NCBI GenBank assembly: GCA_913019975.1
Contig: CAJWBH010000009.1
Coordinates: 62,001 to 126,000, forward strand
Length of the DNA stretch: 64,000 nucleotides
Reading direction: 5' to 3'
Origin: Thalassolituus maritimus
GTDB lineage: Bacteria; Pseudomonadota; Gammaproteobacteria; Pseudomonadales; Oceanobacteraceae
Positions 1 to 8,424 of this stretch are shown here, piece after piece. The notes beneath the pieces were generated by a model. It was given only the letters and a program-made list of their open reading frames with translations. It was not told where the DNA came from and did no database searches. Each line of letters begins with the position of its first letter. Position 1 is the stretch's first letter. The position numbers were made by a program, and so were the translations under genes.

Positions 1-981
1 ACGGATCACTTTCTCGTTACCTGAGATCACCTGCGCAGGGTCTTTCGACTCGATGTTTGATACCGTGATGAAGTTAGGCAGCAGTTTGCCATCTTTCATC
101 ACGTGGAAGTATTTTTGATGCTCTTTCATAGAAGACACCAGTGCTTCTGGCGGAACGCGCAGGAAGTCTTCGTCGAATGAGCCAGCCAGAGCGACAGGCC
201 ACTCGTTGAGTGCGGTCACTTCGTCGAGCAGGTCCTCATCAATAATGGCTTCGCCACCGAGGTTTTTTCCTTCAGCTGTGACCTGTTCTTTGATCAGGGC
301 TGAGCGCTCTGCAAAGCTGGCCATCACATAGGCGCTACGCAAGGTTTCCTGATACGCCATTGGGTTGGCAATCACGATCTCGCCCGGTGCATGGAAACGG
401 TGGCCACGGCTGGTATTACCGGCTTTCAGGCCCAGCACTTCGCCATCAACTACCGCATCACCCAGCAGCATGACCAGCCACTGTACCGGACGTACGAATT
501 CAACACGTGATGCACCCCAGCGCATACGCTTAGGAATTGGCAGCTTATCGAGACTGGTCTGAATGATGCCGGCGAGAAGTTCGGTAGTCTGCTGGCCTTT
601 GATGGTGCGTTGCAGCATCAGCTTACCGGCATTTTTGCCGTGTGACTCGGGTGCCGTCTGAAGTTCAGAGGCATCAGCGCCTGCCCGTGAGGCAAAGCCT
701 ACAGCCGCTTTTGTTGGGTTACCGTCGGCATCAAAGGCAATGTTCGCCGGAGGGCCGTAGAGAGTTTCTTCTTTATCGGCCTGTTCGCACTGGAGTGCTT
801 CAATCGTGATGGCGAGGCGACGTGGAGCAGCGTAGCTGACGACGTTTCCGTGGCTCAGGCCAGCTTCTTTCAGGCCGGCTTCAACACCAGTAGTGAAAGC
901 GTCAGACAGCGACTTTAACGCCGTTGGTGGCAGCTCTTCGGTACCGAGCTCTACCAGAAAATCTTTATTAGACTGGCTCAT
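1..981 (-). CDS. glyS: Glycine--tRNA ligase beta subunit (partial, 3' end outside window)
   Basis: Beta subunit of the tetrameric (alpha2beta2) glycyl-tRNA synthetase, which charges tRNA-Gly in the cytoplasm. The reading frame starts at the ATG at 981 and stays open for 327 codons to the window edge. The N-terminus reads MSQSNKDFLVELGTEELPP, the conserved beginning of the GlyS family (LVEIGTEELPPK). The full protein is usually about 690 residues, so roughly half is present. It starts one base after the glyQ stop codon, so the two subunits are probably translationally coupled. Identification is firm; only the C-terminal half is unseen. Confidence 0.95.
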   Translation of the reverse strand, partial: MSQSNKDFLVELGTEELPPTALKSLSDAFTTGVEAGLKEAGLSHGNVVSYAAPRRLAITIEALQCEQADKEETLYGPPANIAFDADGNPTKAAVGFASRAGADASELQTAPESHGKNAGKLMLQRTIKGQQTTELLAGIIQTSLDKLPIPKRMRWGASRVEFVRPVQWLVMLLGDAVVDGEVLGLKAGNTSRGHRFHAPGEIVIANPMAYQETLRSAYVMASFAERSALIKEQVTAEGKNLGGEAIIDEDLLDEVTALNEWPVALAGSFDEDFLRVPPEALVSSMKEHQKYFHVMKDGKLLPNFITVSNIESKDPAQVISGNEKVIR

Positions 982-982
982 T

Positions 983-1972
983 TTACTTCTCCTCCTGAGC
1001 GGCAGCTTTTGCTTCGCGGTCGGCTTTTTCGGCCTGATACTTGGCGAGCACATCAGCACGGTTGGCTTCTTCAGCCAGCGGGAAGCCCAGTTCTGCACGG
1101 CTGTTGAAGTACGCCTGTGCAACTGAGCGCGCCAGAGTGCGGACGCGGAGGATATAGCCCTGACGCTCGGTCACAGAGATGGCGCCACGGGCATCGAGGA
1201 GGTTGAAGGTATGTGATGCCTTCAGAACCTGCTCGTAGGCTGGCAGAGGCAAGCCAGCATCAATCAGGCGAGCGCAGTCTTTTTCGTACTGATCAAACGC
1301 AGTGAACAAAAAGTCTACGTCCGCGTGTTCAAAGTTGTACGCCGACTGCTCGACTTCGTTCTGGTGGAATACATCGCCGTAAGTCACGGCTTTGCCGTCC
1401 GGGCCGTAGGTCCAGACCAGATCGTAAACAGAATCGACTTCCTGCAGGTACATGGCGATACGCTCAAGACCATAGGTGATTTCGCCAGTCACCGGGAAGC
1501 ACTCAAGGCCGCCCACTTGCTGGAAGTACGTGAACTGAGTGACTTCCATACCGTTCAGCCAGACTTCCCAACCCAGACCCCAGGCGCCCAGCGTTGGAGA
1601 TTCCCAGTTGTCTTCAACGAAGCGGATGTCGTGCACCAGAGGATCAACGCCCATTGCACGCAGCGAATCGAGGTAGAGTTCCTGAATGTTTACCGGATTA
1701 GGTTTCAGAACCACCTGGAACTGGTAGTAGTGCTGCAGACGGTTCGGGTTCTCACCATAACGGCCATCGGTCGGGCGGCGGCTTGGCTGAACATAGGCAG
1801 ATGCCCAGTTTTCAGGGCCAATAGCACGCAGGAAGGTAGCGGTGTGGAAGGTACCGGCACCGACTTCCATATCGAGCGGTTGATTGATCACACAGCCCTG
1901 CTCGGACCAGTATTCCTGCAGGGCAGCGATAAGGCCCTGGAAGGTTTTGATGTTATGGCGGCTCTCACTCAC
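983..1972 (-). CDS. glyQ: Glycine--tRNA ligase alpha subunit
   Basis: Catalytic alpha subunit of bacterial-type glycyl-tRNA synthetase, forming glycyl-adenylate and charging tRNA-Gly with GlyS. The 329-residue protein has the family N-terminus ([20 protein letters not shown]) and the class II synthetase stretch around [35 protein letters not shown] and [19 protein letters not shown]. Family members are about 300 residues; the extra C-terminus is rich in Ala, Glu and Lys. The start is a GTG at 1972 preceded by CAGGAA. A TATAAT -10 box lies about 40 bases upstream. It is the first gene of a glyQ-glyS operon. Confidence 0.97.
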   Translation of the reverse strand: MSESRHNIKTFQGLIAALQEYWSEQGCVINQPLDMEVGAGTFHTATFLRAIGPENWASAYVQPSRRPTDGRYGENPNRLQHYYQFQVVLKPNPVNIQELYLDSLRAMGVDPLVHDIRFVEDNWESPTLGAWGLGWEVWLNGMEVTQFTYFQQVGGLECFPVTGEITYGLERIAMYLQEVDSVYDLVWTYGPDGKAVTYGDVFHQNEVEQSAYNFEHADVDFLFTAFDQYEKDCARLIDAGLPLPAYEQVLKASHTFNLLDARGAISVTERQGYILRVRTLARSVAQAYFNSRAELGFPLAEEANRADVLAKYQAEKADREAKAAAQEEK

Positions 1973-2013
1973 GGTGATAATTCCTGTGGTTTGCGCGAAT
2001 TCAAAGACTGGCG

Positions 2014-2042
2014 ATTATAGCAGTGGCGGCGCGGGATAACAG
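2014..2042 (-). promoter_or_regulatory. Sigma-70-type promoter of glyQS
   Basis: On the minus strand a perfect TATAAT (2014-2019) is preceded, with a 17-base spacer, by CTGTTA (2037-2042). It points at glyQ, whose GTG is at 1972. The -10 box is perfect and the -35 box weak. Confidence 0.6.
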
Positions 2043-2084
2043 GGGGCAGACGCCCCGTCTTCATTGGGGAAAGTAAACGGACAC

Positions 2085-2112
2085 AAAAAAAGGGGCCAAG
2101 GCCCCTTTTTTC
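2085..2112 (-). terminator. Intrinsic terminator after tolC
   Basis: A run of A, then AGGGGCC-AA-GGCCCCT, then a run of T. The symmetric A and T runs make it potentially bidirectional. It lies 30 bases past the tolC stop and just upstream of the glyQ promoter, insulating the two units. Confidence 0.85.
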
Positions 2113-2141
2113 ACGCTGATTGGTGTTTTGCTGAAAGCTGT

Positions 2142-3449
2142 TCAGCCTTGCAGCCAGCCATTCAGCATATTGATGTCGCCTTCGTTCAGCGTGCCTGCGT
2201 AGTACTTCAGGGTCAGCAGGTTGATGATGTAGTCATAACGCGCGTTTGCGTAGTCACGCTCTGCACCGTACAGCTGCTGCTGTGCGTCGAGCACTTCAAC
2301 AATATTGCGGGTACCGACTTTGTACCCTGTCTGGGTCGCATCCAGTGCACTACGTGCAGAGCGGATCGACTGCTGGCGTGCCTTGATGTTCAGAACATCA
2401 TTCTGGACCTGCAGGTACAGAGTACGGATATTCTGACGAACTGTGCGTCGTTCGTTCTCAAGCAGATAGTCAGCGGCAGCGTAATTCAGAGCAGCCTGTT
2501 TGGTCTGAGCATACAGAGAACCACCGGCCAGCAGAGGTACTGATACCTTGATGCCATAAGCGGTTCGGGTGGCGCTAGCAGGATCTTCGGTGATGGTTGT
2601 GGCCTGATCGCCGTCTTCATAGTTAGCAAAAACTTCTACGGTAGGCAGGTGCGCTGCACGTGCGGCGTTGCGTTGCAGGCGAGCGGCTTCAAGTTGTGAG
2701 TCCACCATGCGCAGGCCCGGGAATTTATCCATGCCGGAAGTAACCCAGGCGTTCGGGTCGGCAGGCTCTGGACGATTCATGTCCACCGAGCCTTTCAACG
2801 CGGCAACATCACTGATGGTCTGGCCTGTCAGCTGCTCAAGCGTTTCGTACTGAATCTGGCGGTTTGCCTGCTGGCCCAGCAGGTTGGCATAACTCAGATC
2901 GTAAGCGGCTTGCGCCGAATGAACATCGGTAATCGCAGTCAGGCCGACGTCATAGCGCTGCTTAGTTTGCTCCAGTGAGCGTTGCACGGCTTTCAGTTCA
3001 GCATCGGCAGTCGACAGGTTGTCTTCGGCACGCAGGACGTTGAAGTAGGCTTCCGCCGTACGAAGCAGCAGTTGCTGTTCGGCCATTTGCAGCTCGTAAA
3101 TGCCGTTGTCGTTACCAGCGCGAGCTGCCTTGTAGGTGTACCAGCTGTTCAGGTTGAACAGTGACATTCCGGCGGTAACCGAGAATGCGCCGAGTTCGTA
3201 ATCAGTGACCAGTCCGTTTACACCGTCGATTTCGATTTCGACATTAGTGTGCGTGTAGCTGGCTTCTGCCTGTGGCAGCAGAGCGCCGCGGGCGATCATG
3301 ACGTTGTATGCATCTGCTTCGCGACTGGCGCGGGCAGCAGCAATTTGTGGGTCGTTGCTGGCGGCCATGTCGTATATGGTGCTGAGATCTGCAGCAATAA
3401 CGGCCGATGGCAACAGGATTGCAGATGTCAGAGTAAGCAGTTTTTTCAT
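2142..3449 (-). CDS. tolC: TolC family outer membrane channel
   Basis: Outer-membrane/periplasmic efflux channel of 435 residues that docks with RND or ABC pumps and type I secretion machinery. The N-terminus MKKLLTLTSAILLPSAVIAAD is a signal peptide. Two related halves follow, typical of the TolC/OEP family: coiled-coil segments rich in Ala, Gln and Asp (for example AAYDLSYANLLGQQANRQIQ and DVLDAQQQLYGAERDYANAR near the end of each repeat). Length and repeat structure fit E. coli-type TolC. It diverges from nudF, an arrangement also seen in E. coli and Pseudomonas. The intergenic gap holds AT-rich promoter-like sequence but no box that I would assign. Confidence 0.93.
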   Translation of the reverse strand: MKKLLTLTSAILLPSAVIAADLSTIYDMAASNDPQIAAARASREADAYNVMIARGALLPQAEASYTHTNVEIEIDGVNGLVTDYELGAFSVTAGMSLFNLNSWYTYKAARAGNDNGIYELQMAEQQLLLRTAEAYFNVLRAEDNLSTADAELKAVQRSLEQTKQRYDVGLTAITDVHSAQAAYDLSYANLLGQQANRQIQYETLEQLTGQTISDVAALKGSVDMNRPEPADPNAWVTSGMDKFPGLRMVDSQLEAARLQRNAARAAHLPTVEVFANYEDGDQATTITEDPASATRTAYGIKVSVPLLAGGSLYAQTKQAALNYAAADYLLENERRTVRQNIRTLYLQVQNDVLNIKARQQSIRSARSALDATQTGYKVGTRNIVEVLDAQQQLYGAERDYANARYDYIINLLTLKYYAGTLNEGDINMLNGWLQG

Positions 3450-3632
3450 AAAGGTGCCTTTCCCAGGAGAAGGTATAAAATGCTCTCAGGTGCCCCTGGA
3501 ATTTCCGGAGGTGCACCAAGTCTAACAGAAATTATCCGGCTTTCAGTTTCACCTTTGTTGCTACTGAGCGAACAGTCAGTATTGCCGGTGTTTATTCGAA
3601 TATTCTTGTATAGATATATAGATAGGTCAAGC

Positions 3633-4244
3633 ATGTCCGTTTTCCCATCGCCCATGACAGCCGCCGATGTCGTCGTGGAGGCAAAAGAAGTCGCATATCA
3701 GGGGTTCTTCCGCATGGAAAAGCTCACCCTTCGCCATAAACGCTTTAACGGCGAATGGATGGGGCCGTTCACTCGTGAGCTTTTCGAGCGCGGGCAGGCG
3801 GTCTGTGTCCTGCTGTTTGATCCCAAAAAAGATGCAGTGGTGCTGCTTGAGCAGTTTCGCGTCGGGGCGCTTGAGGATGAACGTTCTCCCTGGCTGATTG
3901 AGCTGGTCGCGGGCATGGTGGAAGAGGGCGAAACGCCTGAGGACGTCGCCTTGCGTGAATCCGAAGAAGAGGCTGGCACCGTGCCCACCCGCCTGATTCC
4001 TGTGTGCAATTACTGGGTGTCCCCAGGCGGTACCAGCGAAAAGGTCGCGATTTTCTGTGGACTGATCGACAGTGAAGGCATGGGCGGGCTGCATGGTCTT
4101 GATGACGAACATGAAGACATCCGTGCATTTGTGGTGCCGTTTGACGATGCCTATCGCGGTGTGGAGGATGGCACCATCAACAACGCGGCGACCATTATGG
4201 CGTTACAATGGCTGAAGATTAATCACGCCTCAGTGACTGCTTAA
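3633..4244 (+). CDS. nudF: NUDIX ADP-ribose pyrophosphatase
   Basis: Hydrolyses ADP-ribose to AMP and ribose 5-phosphate. The 203-residue protein carries the NUDIX box (GMVEEGETPEDVALRESEEE, matching GX5EX7REUXEEXGU) and the downstream YWVSPGGTSEKVAIFCG segment typical of the ADP-ribose pyrophosphatase subfamily. The frame is open far upstream. I chose the ATG at 3633 because it is preceded by TAGGTC and because the protein then begins like E. coli NudF. It is the first gene of a run nudF-DUF1249-cpdA-yqiA-parE conserved with E. coli and Pseudomonas. Confidence 0.93.
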   Translation: MSVFPSPMTAADVVVEAKEVAYQGFFRMEKLTLRHKRFNGEWMGPFTRELFERGQAVCVLLFDPKKDAVVLLEQFRVGALEDERSPWLIELVAGMVEEGETPEDVALRESEEEAGTVPTRLIPVCNYWVSPGGTSEKVAIFCGLIDSEGMGGLHGLDDEHEDIRAFVVPFDDAYRGVEDGTINNAATIMALQWLKINHASVTA

Positions 4245-4387
4245 AGGCAGCGTTCAGGACGACACATGCGCTCTTTTGAGGGCGTCTTCAGTCATGTCTG
4301 ACATTGCCGGTAGTGGCGCTGATCAGGAAAATCTTCATGCGTCCTGCTAAGGTGTTGTGTCTTTGATATTTACTCCGGAGAGAACGC

Positions 4388-4843
4388 TTGCGCCGTAAAC
4401 GCTACGTCCCTGACCTGCAGGAAATGGCTTCCGTTGCCGAGTCGAATTACCTGCGATTCCTTCGCTTGCTGCCTGAGACCGACGAAGGCGGTGAGCGCAC
4501 GTTTGCGATCACAGGGATGGGTGATCAGAGTGCCCGGGTGCGGATCAGGATCGACGAGGTGCAGCCATACACCACGATGCTGACCGTACAGCAGGAGGGC
4601 TTGAGCCCGGAGTGGGTCACTCCTCCTTCCATGAATGTGCGCCTGTACCACGACGCCAGCATGGCCGAGGTGCTGAGTTACCAGAACCAGCATAAATTTG
4701 AGGGGCGGTATCAATACCCCAATCCTCAGATGCGCATGCCCGATGAAAAAATTCAGCTGAATAAGTTTCTTGCCGACTGGCTCGAGCACTGTCTGCAGCA
4801 CGGGCATGTCGAGCAGCCTTTCAGTTTTACGCCGACCTTTTAA
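4388..4843 (+). CDS. yqiB: DUF1249 protein (YqiB family)
   Basis: A 151-residue cytoplasmic protein of the DUF1249 family; its function is not established. The family pattern is visible as RRYVPDL near the N-terminus, NYLRFLRLLP, and a C-terminal half with NPQMRMPDEKIQLNKFLADWLEHCL. The start is a TTG at 4388 preceded by CCGGAG at good spacing; no ATG fits. Position between nudF and cpdA is the same as in E. coli (yqiB) and Pseudomonas. Confidence 0.85.
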   Translation: MRRKRYVPDLQEMASVAESNYLRFLRLLPETDEGGERTFAITGMGDQSARVRIRIDEVQPYTTMLTVQQEGLSPEWVTPPSMNVRLYHDASMAEVLSYQNQHKFEGRYQYPNPQMRMPDEKIQLNKFLADWLEHCLQHGHVEQPFSFTPTF

Positions 4844-4855
4844 TTAAGTGTGTTG

Positions 4856-4890
4856 AGCCGGGCCACTCTGGCCTGGGCTGGTACTTTTTT
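4856..4890 (+). terminator. Possible intrinsic terminator after yqiB
   Basis: A GGCCA-CTC-TGGCC hairpin (4861-4873), extended by weaker flanking pairs (AGCC/GGGCT), is followed after a short gap by six T. It would separate yqiB from cpdA. The T run is displaced from the stem, so this is tentative. Confidence 0.4.
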
Positions 4891-4995
4891 CGTATATTGG
4901 CCCGTATATTCCGATATGTGATGGGTTTCCGTTCGGGGCTTCGACAGACGTCTAGTATATAGTCTCAGCCCACTGAAATTCACACTGAGGCCAAC

Positions 4996-5802
4996 GTGTT
5001 CCAACTGACATCCGCCGAGACATTGCGCATCGTGCAGGTGACCGATACCCATCTCTTCGGGGATATCGGTGGTAAGCTGCTGGGCGTACCCACGTACGAC
5101 AGTATGCACGCCGTTTTGTCTCAGTTGGATGCGTTTCCGTTTCAGGCTGATGCCATGCTTGTCACAGGCGACCTGTCTCAGGATGGCAGCGAACAATCCT
5201 ACCGCCTGCTGGACGATGCCATGGCCCGCTTCGGTGCCCCTGTCTTCTGGCTTCCCGGAAATCATGACGAACCCCGTAATCTGGAGAAAGTCGGACGCGA
5301 GCGGGATCATCTGCATAAGGTGATCCGCAGCGAACACTGGCAGATTGTGATGCTCGACTCTCAGGTGGAAGGTGCTGTGTTTGGCCAGCTCAGGCAGGAG
5401 GAGTTGGATATGCTCGAACGTGCTCTGACGGAGCGGGATGACCTGCATTCGCTCGTTTGTCTGCATCATCATCCGATCCCGATGAACAGCGAGTGGATGG
5501 ACAACATCGGTTTGCGCAACCGTCAGGCGCTGATGGATATTCTCAGTACTCATGACAACGCGAAAGGTGTGCTCTGGGGCCACGTGCATCAGAGCTGCGA
5601 TGGTTACGTGAATGGCGTGCGCCTGATGTCCACGCCCTCAACCTGTATACAGTTTGAGCCGCAGACCAGTGGCTTCAGTCTTGATGAAGCTGCACCGGGT
5701 TTCCGCTGGTTAGAGCTGCACAAAGATGGGCGCATCAGCACGGGCGTTGAACGCCTGAGCAATGTATCCTTTGCGGTAGATCGTACCCAGACAGGATATT
5801 GA
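4996..5802 (+). CDS. cpdA: 3',5'-cyclic AMP phosphodiesterase CpdA
   Basis: Metallophosphoesterase that hydrolyses cAMP to AMP and so limits CRP/Vfr signalling. The 268-residue protein shows the ordered metal-binding motifs of the class III phosphodiesterases: DTH (VTDTHLFG), GDLSQDG, GNHD (LPGNHDEP), HHHP and GHVH. The start is a GTG at 4996 preceded by TGAGG. The stop and the yqiA start are separated by a single base, so the two are coupled. A CRP-like site is present elsewhere in the window (54677), so cAMP signalling is probably active in this organism. Confidence 0.94.
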   Translation: MFQLTSAETLRIVQVTDTHLFGDIGGKLLGVPTYDSMHAVLSQLDAFPFQADAMLVTGDLSQDGSEQSYRLLDDAMARFGAPVFWLPGNHDEPRNLEKVGRERDHLHKVIRSEHWQIVMLDSQVEGAVFGQLRQEELDMLERALTERDDLHSLVCLHHHPIPMNSEWMDNIGLRNRQALMDILSTHDNAKGVLWGHVHQSCDGYVNGVRLMSTPSTCIQFEPQTSGFSLDEAAPGFRWLELHKDGRISTGVERLSNVSFAVDRTQTGY

Positions 5803-5803
5803 T

Positions 5804-6412
5804 ATGCTGATTCCAGCCTCTGTGCAAAACAGCGGCTGCCTTTATCTCCACGGTTTTCTCAGCTCACCTGCATCTGAGAAGGCCCAGCAGATGATGGCTC
5901 TGTTCCGTGAACATCCCGAACTCGGTTCCATTAATGCCCCTTTTATCCACTTCGCTCCTCAGGATGCCATTGCACTCGCCGAGCAGGCCTTGGCGGAATT
6001 GCGTGAGAAGCATGACCGGGTCTGGATTGTCGGCAGTTCGTTGGGTGGCTTTTACGCGACCTTTTTAGCCGAAAAGCACGATGTTCCTGCCGTATTGATC
6101 AACCCCGCGGTCAGGCCGTTCGAATTGTTCAGGCATTACCTCGGCGAGCACACTCACTACCATACGGGCGAAACGCTGCTACTCGAACAAGCGCACCTGC
6201 ATCAGCTTGAAGCGCTCAATACGCCAGTTGTTCAGAATCCTCAGAATCTGCTGCTGCTATTGCAGACAGGCGATGAAACTCTCGATTACCGGCATGCTGC
6301 TGAGCTGTATCGCGAATGCCCGGCCTGGCTGGAAGGCGGCGGTGATCATAGTTTCCAGCATTTTATTGATCGGGTACCTCAGATGCTGGGGCACTTGAGT
6401 CGCCTCTGGTAG
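5804..6412 (+). CDS. yqiA: YqiA-type alpha/beta-fold esterase
   Basis: A 202-residue esterase of the UPF0227/YqiA family. Visible features are LYLHGFLSSPAS at the N-terminus, the nucleophile elbow GSSLGG (VGSSLGGFYATFLAEKH), an Asp in LLQTGDETLDY, and a C-terminal His in GGDHSFQHF, giving a Ser-Asp-His triad. E. coli YqiA hydrolyses short acyl esters; the natural substrate is unknown. It overlaps no gene, but follows cpdA by one base and precedes parE, as in E. coli. Confidence 0.88.
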   Translation: MLIPASVQNSGCLYLHGFLSSPASEKAQQMMALFREHPELGSINAPFIHFAPQDAIALAEQALAELREKHDRVWIVGSSLGGFYATFLAEKHDVPAVLINPAVRPFELFRHYLGEHTHYHTGETLLLEQAHLHQLEALNTPVVQNPQNLLLLLQTGDETLDYRHAAELYRECPAWLEGGGDHSFQHFIDRVPQMLGHLSRLW

Positions 6413-6478
6413 GCAGACTCCCCCACGCCCCGGTATACTCCGGACATTACTGCAATTCATGGTTTGACAGGGGAACAG

Positions 6479-8368
6479 ATGTCAAAGCAATACACCGCCT
6501 CATCGATTGAAGTCCTGAGTGGTCTGGACCCGGTCCGTAAGCGTCCGGGCATGTACACCGAAACTACCCGCCCGAATCACCTGGCGCAGGAAGTGATTGA
6601 TAACTCGGTGGACGAAGCTCTCGCAGGTCACGCCAGCAAGATCGAAGTGACGCTGCACGAAGATGGCTCAATGACTGTGCTTGATGACGGTCGTGGTATG
6701 CCAACGGATATTCACCCTGAACATGGTATTTCGGGCGTTGAACTGATTCTTACCCAGTTACATGCCGGGGGTAAGTTCAGTAATGACAATTACCAGTTCT
6801 CCGGTGGTCTGCACGGTGTCGGTGTTTCTGTCGTGAATGCCCTGTCGCAGGTGCTCGAAGTAACCATCTGGCGCGACGGTCAGGTCCAGCGCATTGGCTT
6901 TAAAGACGGTTATAAAGCGATTGATCTTCAGGTGGTCGACACCTGTGGTAAGAAACGCACCGGTACCAGCGTTCGCTTTTTACCGGACCCTCAATACTTT
7001 GATACTCCCAAGTTTTCTGTCGCACGACTCAAGCACAACCTGCGTGCTAAAGCGGTTCTCTGCCCGGGACTGCGTATCAAGTTCAATGCCCCGAACGCTG
7101 AAGACAGTGCTGAGTGGTATTACGAAGATGGTCTGAAAGATTACCTCAAAGTATCGACAACTGGCTGGGAAGCGATCCCCGAAGAGCCCTTCACAGGCGC
7201 AATGAGCGGCGATACTGAAGGTGTCGACTGGGCCGTGCTCTGGCTGCCTGAAGGCGGAGAGCTGTTGCAGGAAAGTTACGTTAACCTGATCCCGACCGCG
7301 CAGGGCGGTACTCATGTGAATGGCTTCCGTTCTGGCTTGCTCGACGCGTTGCGTGAGTTCTGCGAATTCCGCAACCTGTTGCCGCGCGGGATCAAGCTGA
7401 CACCAGATGATCTCTGGGAGCGCTGCTCATATGTTTTGTCTGCCAAGTTAGCCGACCCTCAGTTTGCGGGTCAGACCAAAGAGCGCCTGTCTTCTCGTGA
7501 AGCCTCAGCTTTTATCTCGGGCGTAGTGAAAGATGCCTTCGCGCTTTGGCTGAATGAAAATACCGCGGATGCCGAACGTCTGGCTGAGCTGGCGATTTCC
7601 AGTGCGCAGTCGCGTTTGCGCAAATCCAAGAAAGTCGCACGTAAGAAAATTACTCAGGGTCCAGCTTTGCCGGGCAAGCTGGCCGACTGTACCGGTCAGG
7701 ACAGCGAACGTACGGAACTCTTTCTGGTGGAAGGTGATTCGGCGGGTGGTTCTGCCAAGCAGGCCCGTGATCGCGAGTTTCAGGCCATCATGCCGCTGCG
7801 CGGTAAGATTCTGAATACCTGGGAAGTGGAGTCAGGAGAAATTCTGGCATCGCAGGAAGTACACGATATCGCCGTTGCTCTTGGGATTGACCCAGCATCA
7901 GATAACCTTGATGGCCTGCGTTACGGCAAGATCTGTATTCTCGCCGACGCAGACTCCGATGGTCTGCATATCGCGACCCTGCTGTGCGCGTTGTTTGTGC
8001 GTCACTTCCGCAAGCTGGTGGCGGATGGCCACGTCTATGTCGCGATGCCGCCGCTGTACCGGATCGACGTCGGTAAAGATGTCTACTACGCGTTAGACGA
8101 AGGTGAAAAGCAGGGCGTTCTTGAACGCATTAAAGCCGAAAATAAGCGTGGCAAAGTGAACGTCCAGCGCTTTAAAGGTCTGGGTGAAATGAACCCGATG
8201 CAGTTACGTGAAACCACGATGGACCCGAATACCCGACGTCTCGTCCAGCTGTCGCTGGAGCCGGGGGATGGCACCAATGAAATGATGGATATGCTGTTGG
8301 CGAAGAAGCGCTCCTCTGACCGTAAGGAATGGTTAGAGACGCACGGCAACGAGGTTGAGATTCTCTGA
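6479..8368 (+). CDS. parE: DNA topoisomerase IV subunit B
   Basis: ATPase subunit of topoisomerase IV, which decatenates daughter chromosomes with ParC. The 629-residue protein has the GHKL ATP-binding region (EVIDNSVDEAL, DDGRGMPTD, HGVGVSVVNAL), the transducer domain, and a TOPRIM domain starting LVEGDSAGGSAKQARDR, with DADSDGLHI. A TTG 15 bases upstream is also in frame, but the ATG at 6479 has AGGGGAA at proper spacing and gives the usual ParE N-terminus (MSKQYTASSIEVLSGLDPVR). It is separated from parC by a GGDEF-EAL gene. Confidence 0.97.
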   Translation: MSKQYTASSIEVLSGLDPVRKRPGMYTETTRPNHLAQEVIDNSVDEALAGHASKIEVTLHEDGSMTVLDDGRGMPTDIHPEHGISGVELILTQLHAGGKFSNDNYQFSGGLHGVGVSVVNALSQVLEVTIWRDGQVQRIGFKDGYKAIDLQVVDTCGKKRTGTSVRFLPDPQYFDTPKFSVARLKHNLRAKAVLCPGLRIKFNAPNAEDSAEWYYEDGLKDYLKVSTTGWEAIPEEPFTGAMSGDTEGVDWAVLWLPEGGELLQESYVNLIPTAQGGTHVNGFRSGLLDALREFCEFRNLLPRGIKLTPDDLWERCSYVLSAKLADPQFAGQTKERLSSREASAFISGVVKDAFALWLNENTADAERLAELAISSAQSRLRKSKKVARKKITQGPALPGKLADCTGQDSERTELFLVEGDSAGGSAKQARDREFQAIMPLRGKILNTWEVESGEILASQEVHDIAVALGIDPASDNLDGLRYGKICILADADSDGLHIATLLCALFVRHFRKLVADGHVYVAMPPLYRIDVGKDVYYALDEGEKQGVLERIKAENKRGKVNVQRFKGLGEMNPMQLRETTMDPNTRRLVQLSLEPGDGTNEMMDMLLAKKRSSDRKEWLETHGNEVEIL

Positions 8369-8424
8369 TTTTTCACCGCTCCACTGTTTCCAGCACAATA
8401 GCCGGCAGTGCGCTGCTGGCACCC

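Noticed and set aside
1325..2020. Open frame of 231 codons on the plus strand opposite glyQ
   Set aside because: It lies antisense inside glyQ, has no ribosome-binding site and reads as low-complexity shadow coding. glyQ is an unambiguous family member.
3249..3632. Upstream in-frame extension of nudF
   Set aside because: The extension runs antisense through the tolC start and signal peptide; NUDIX homology begins after the ATG at 3633.
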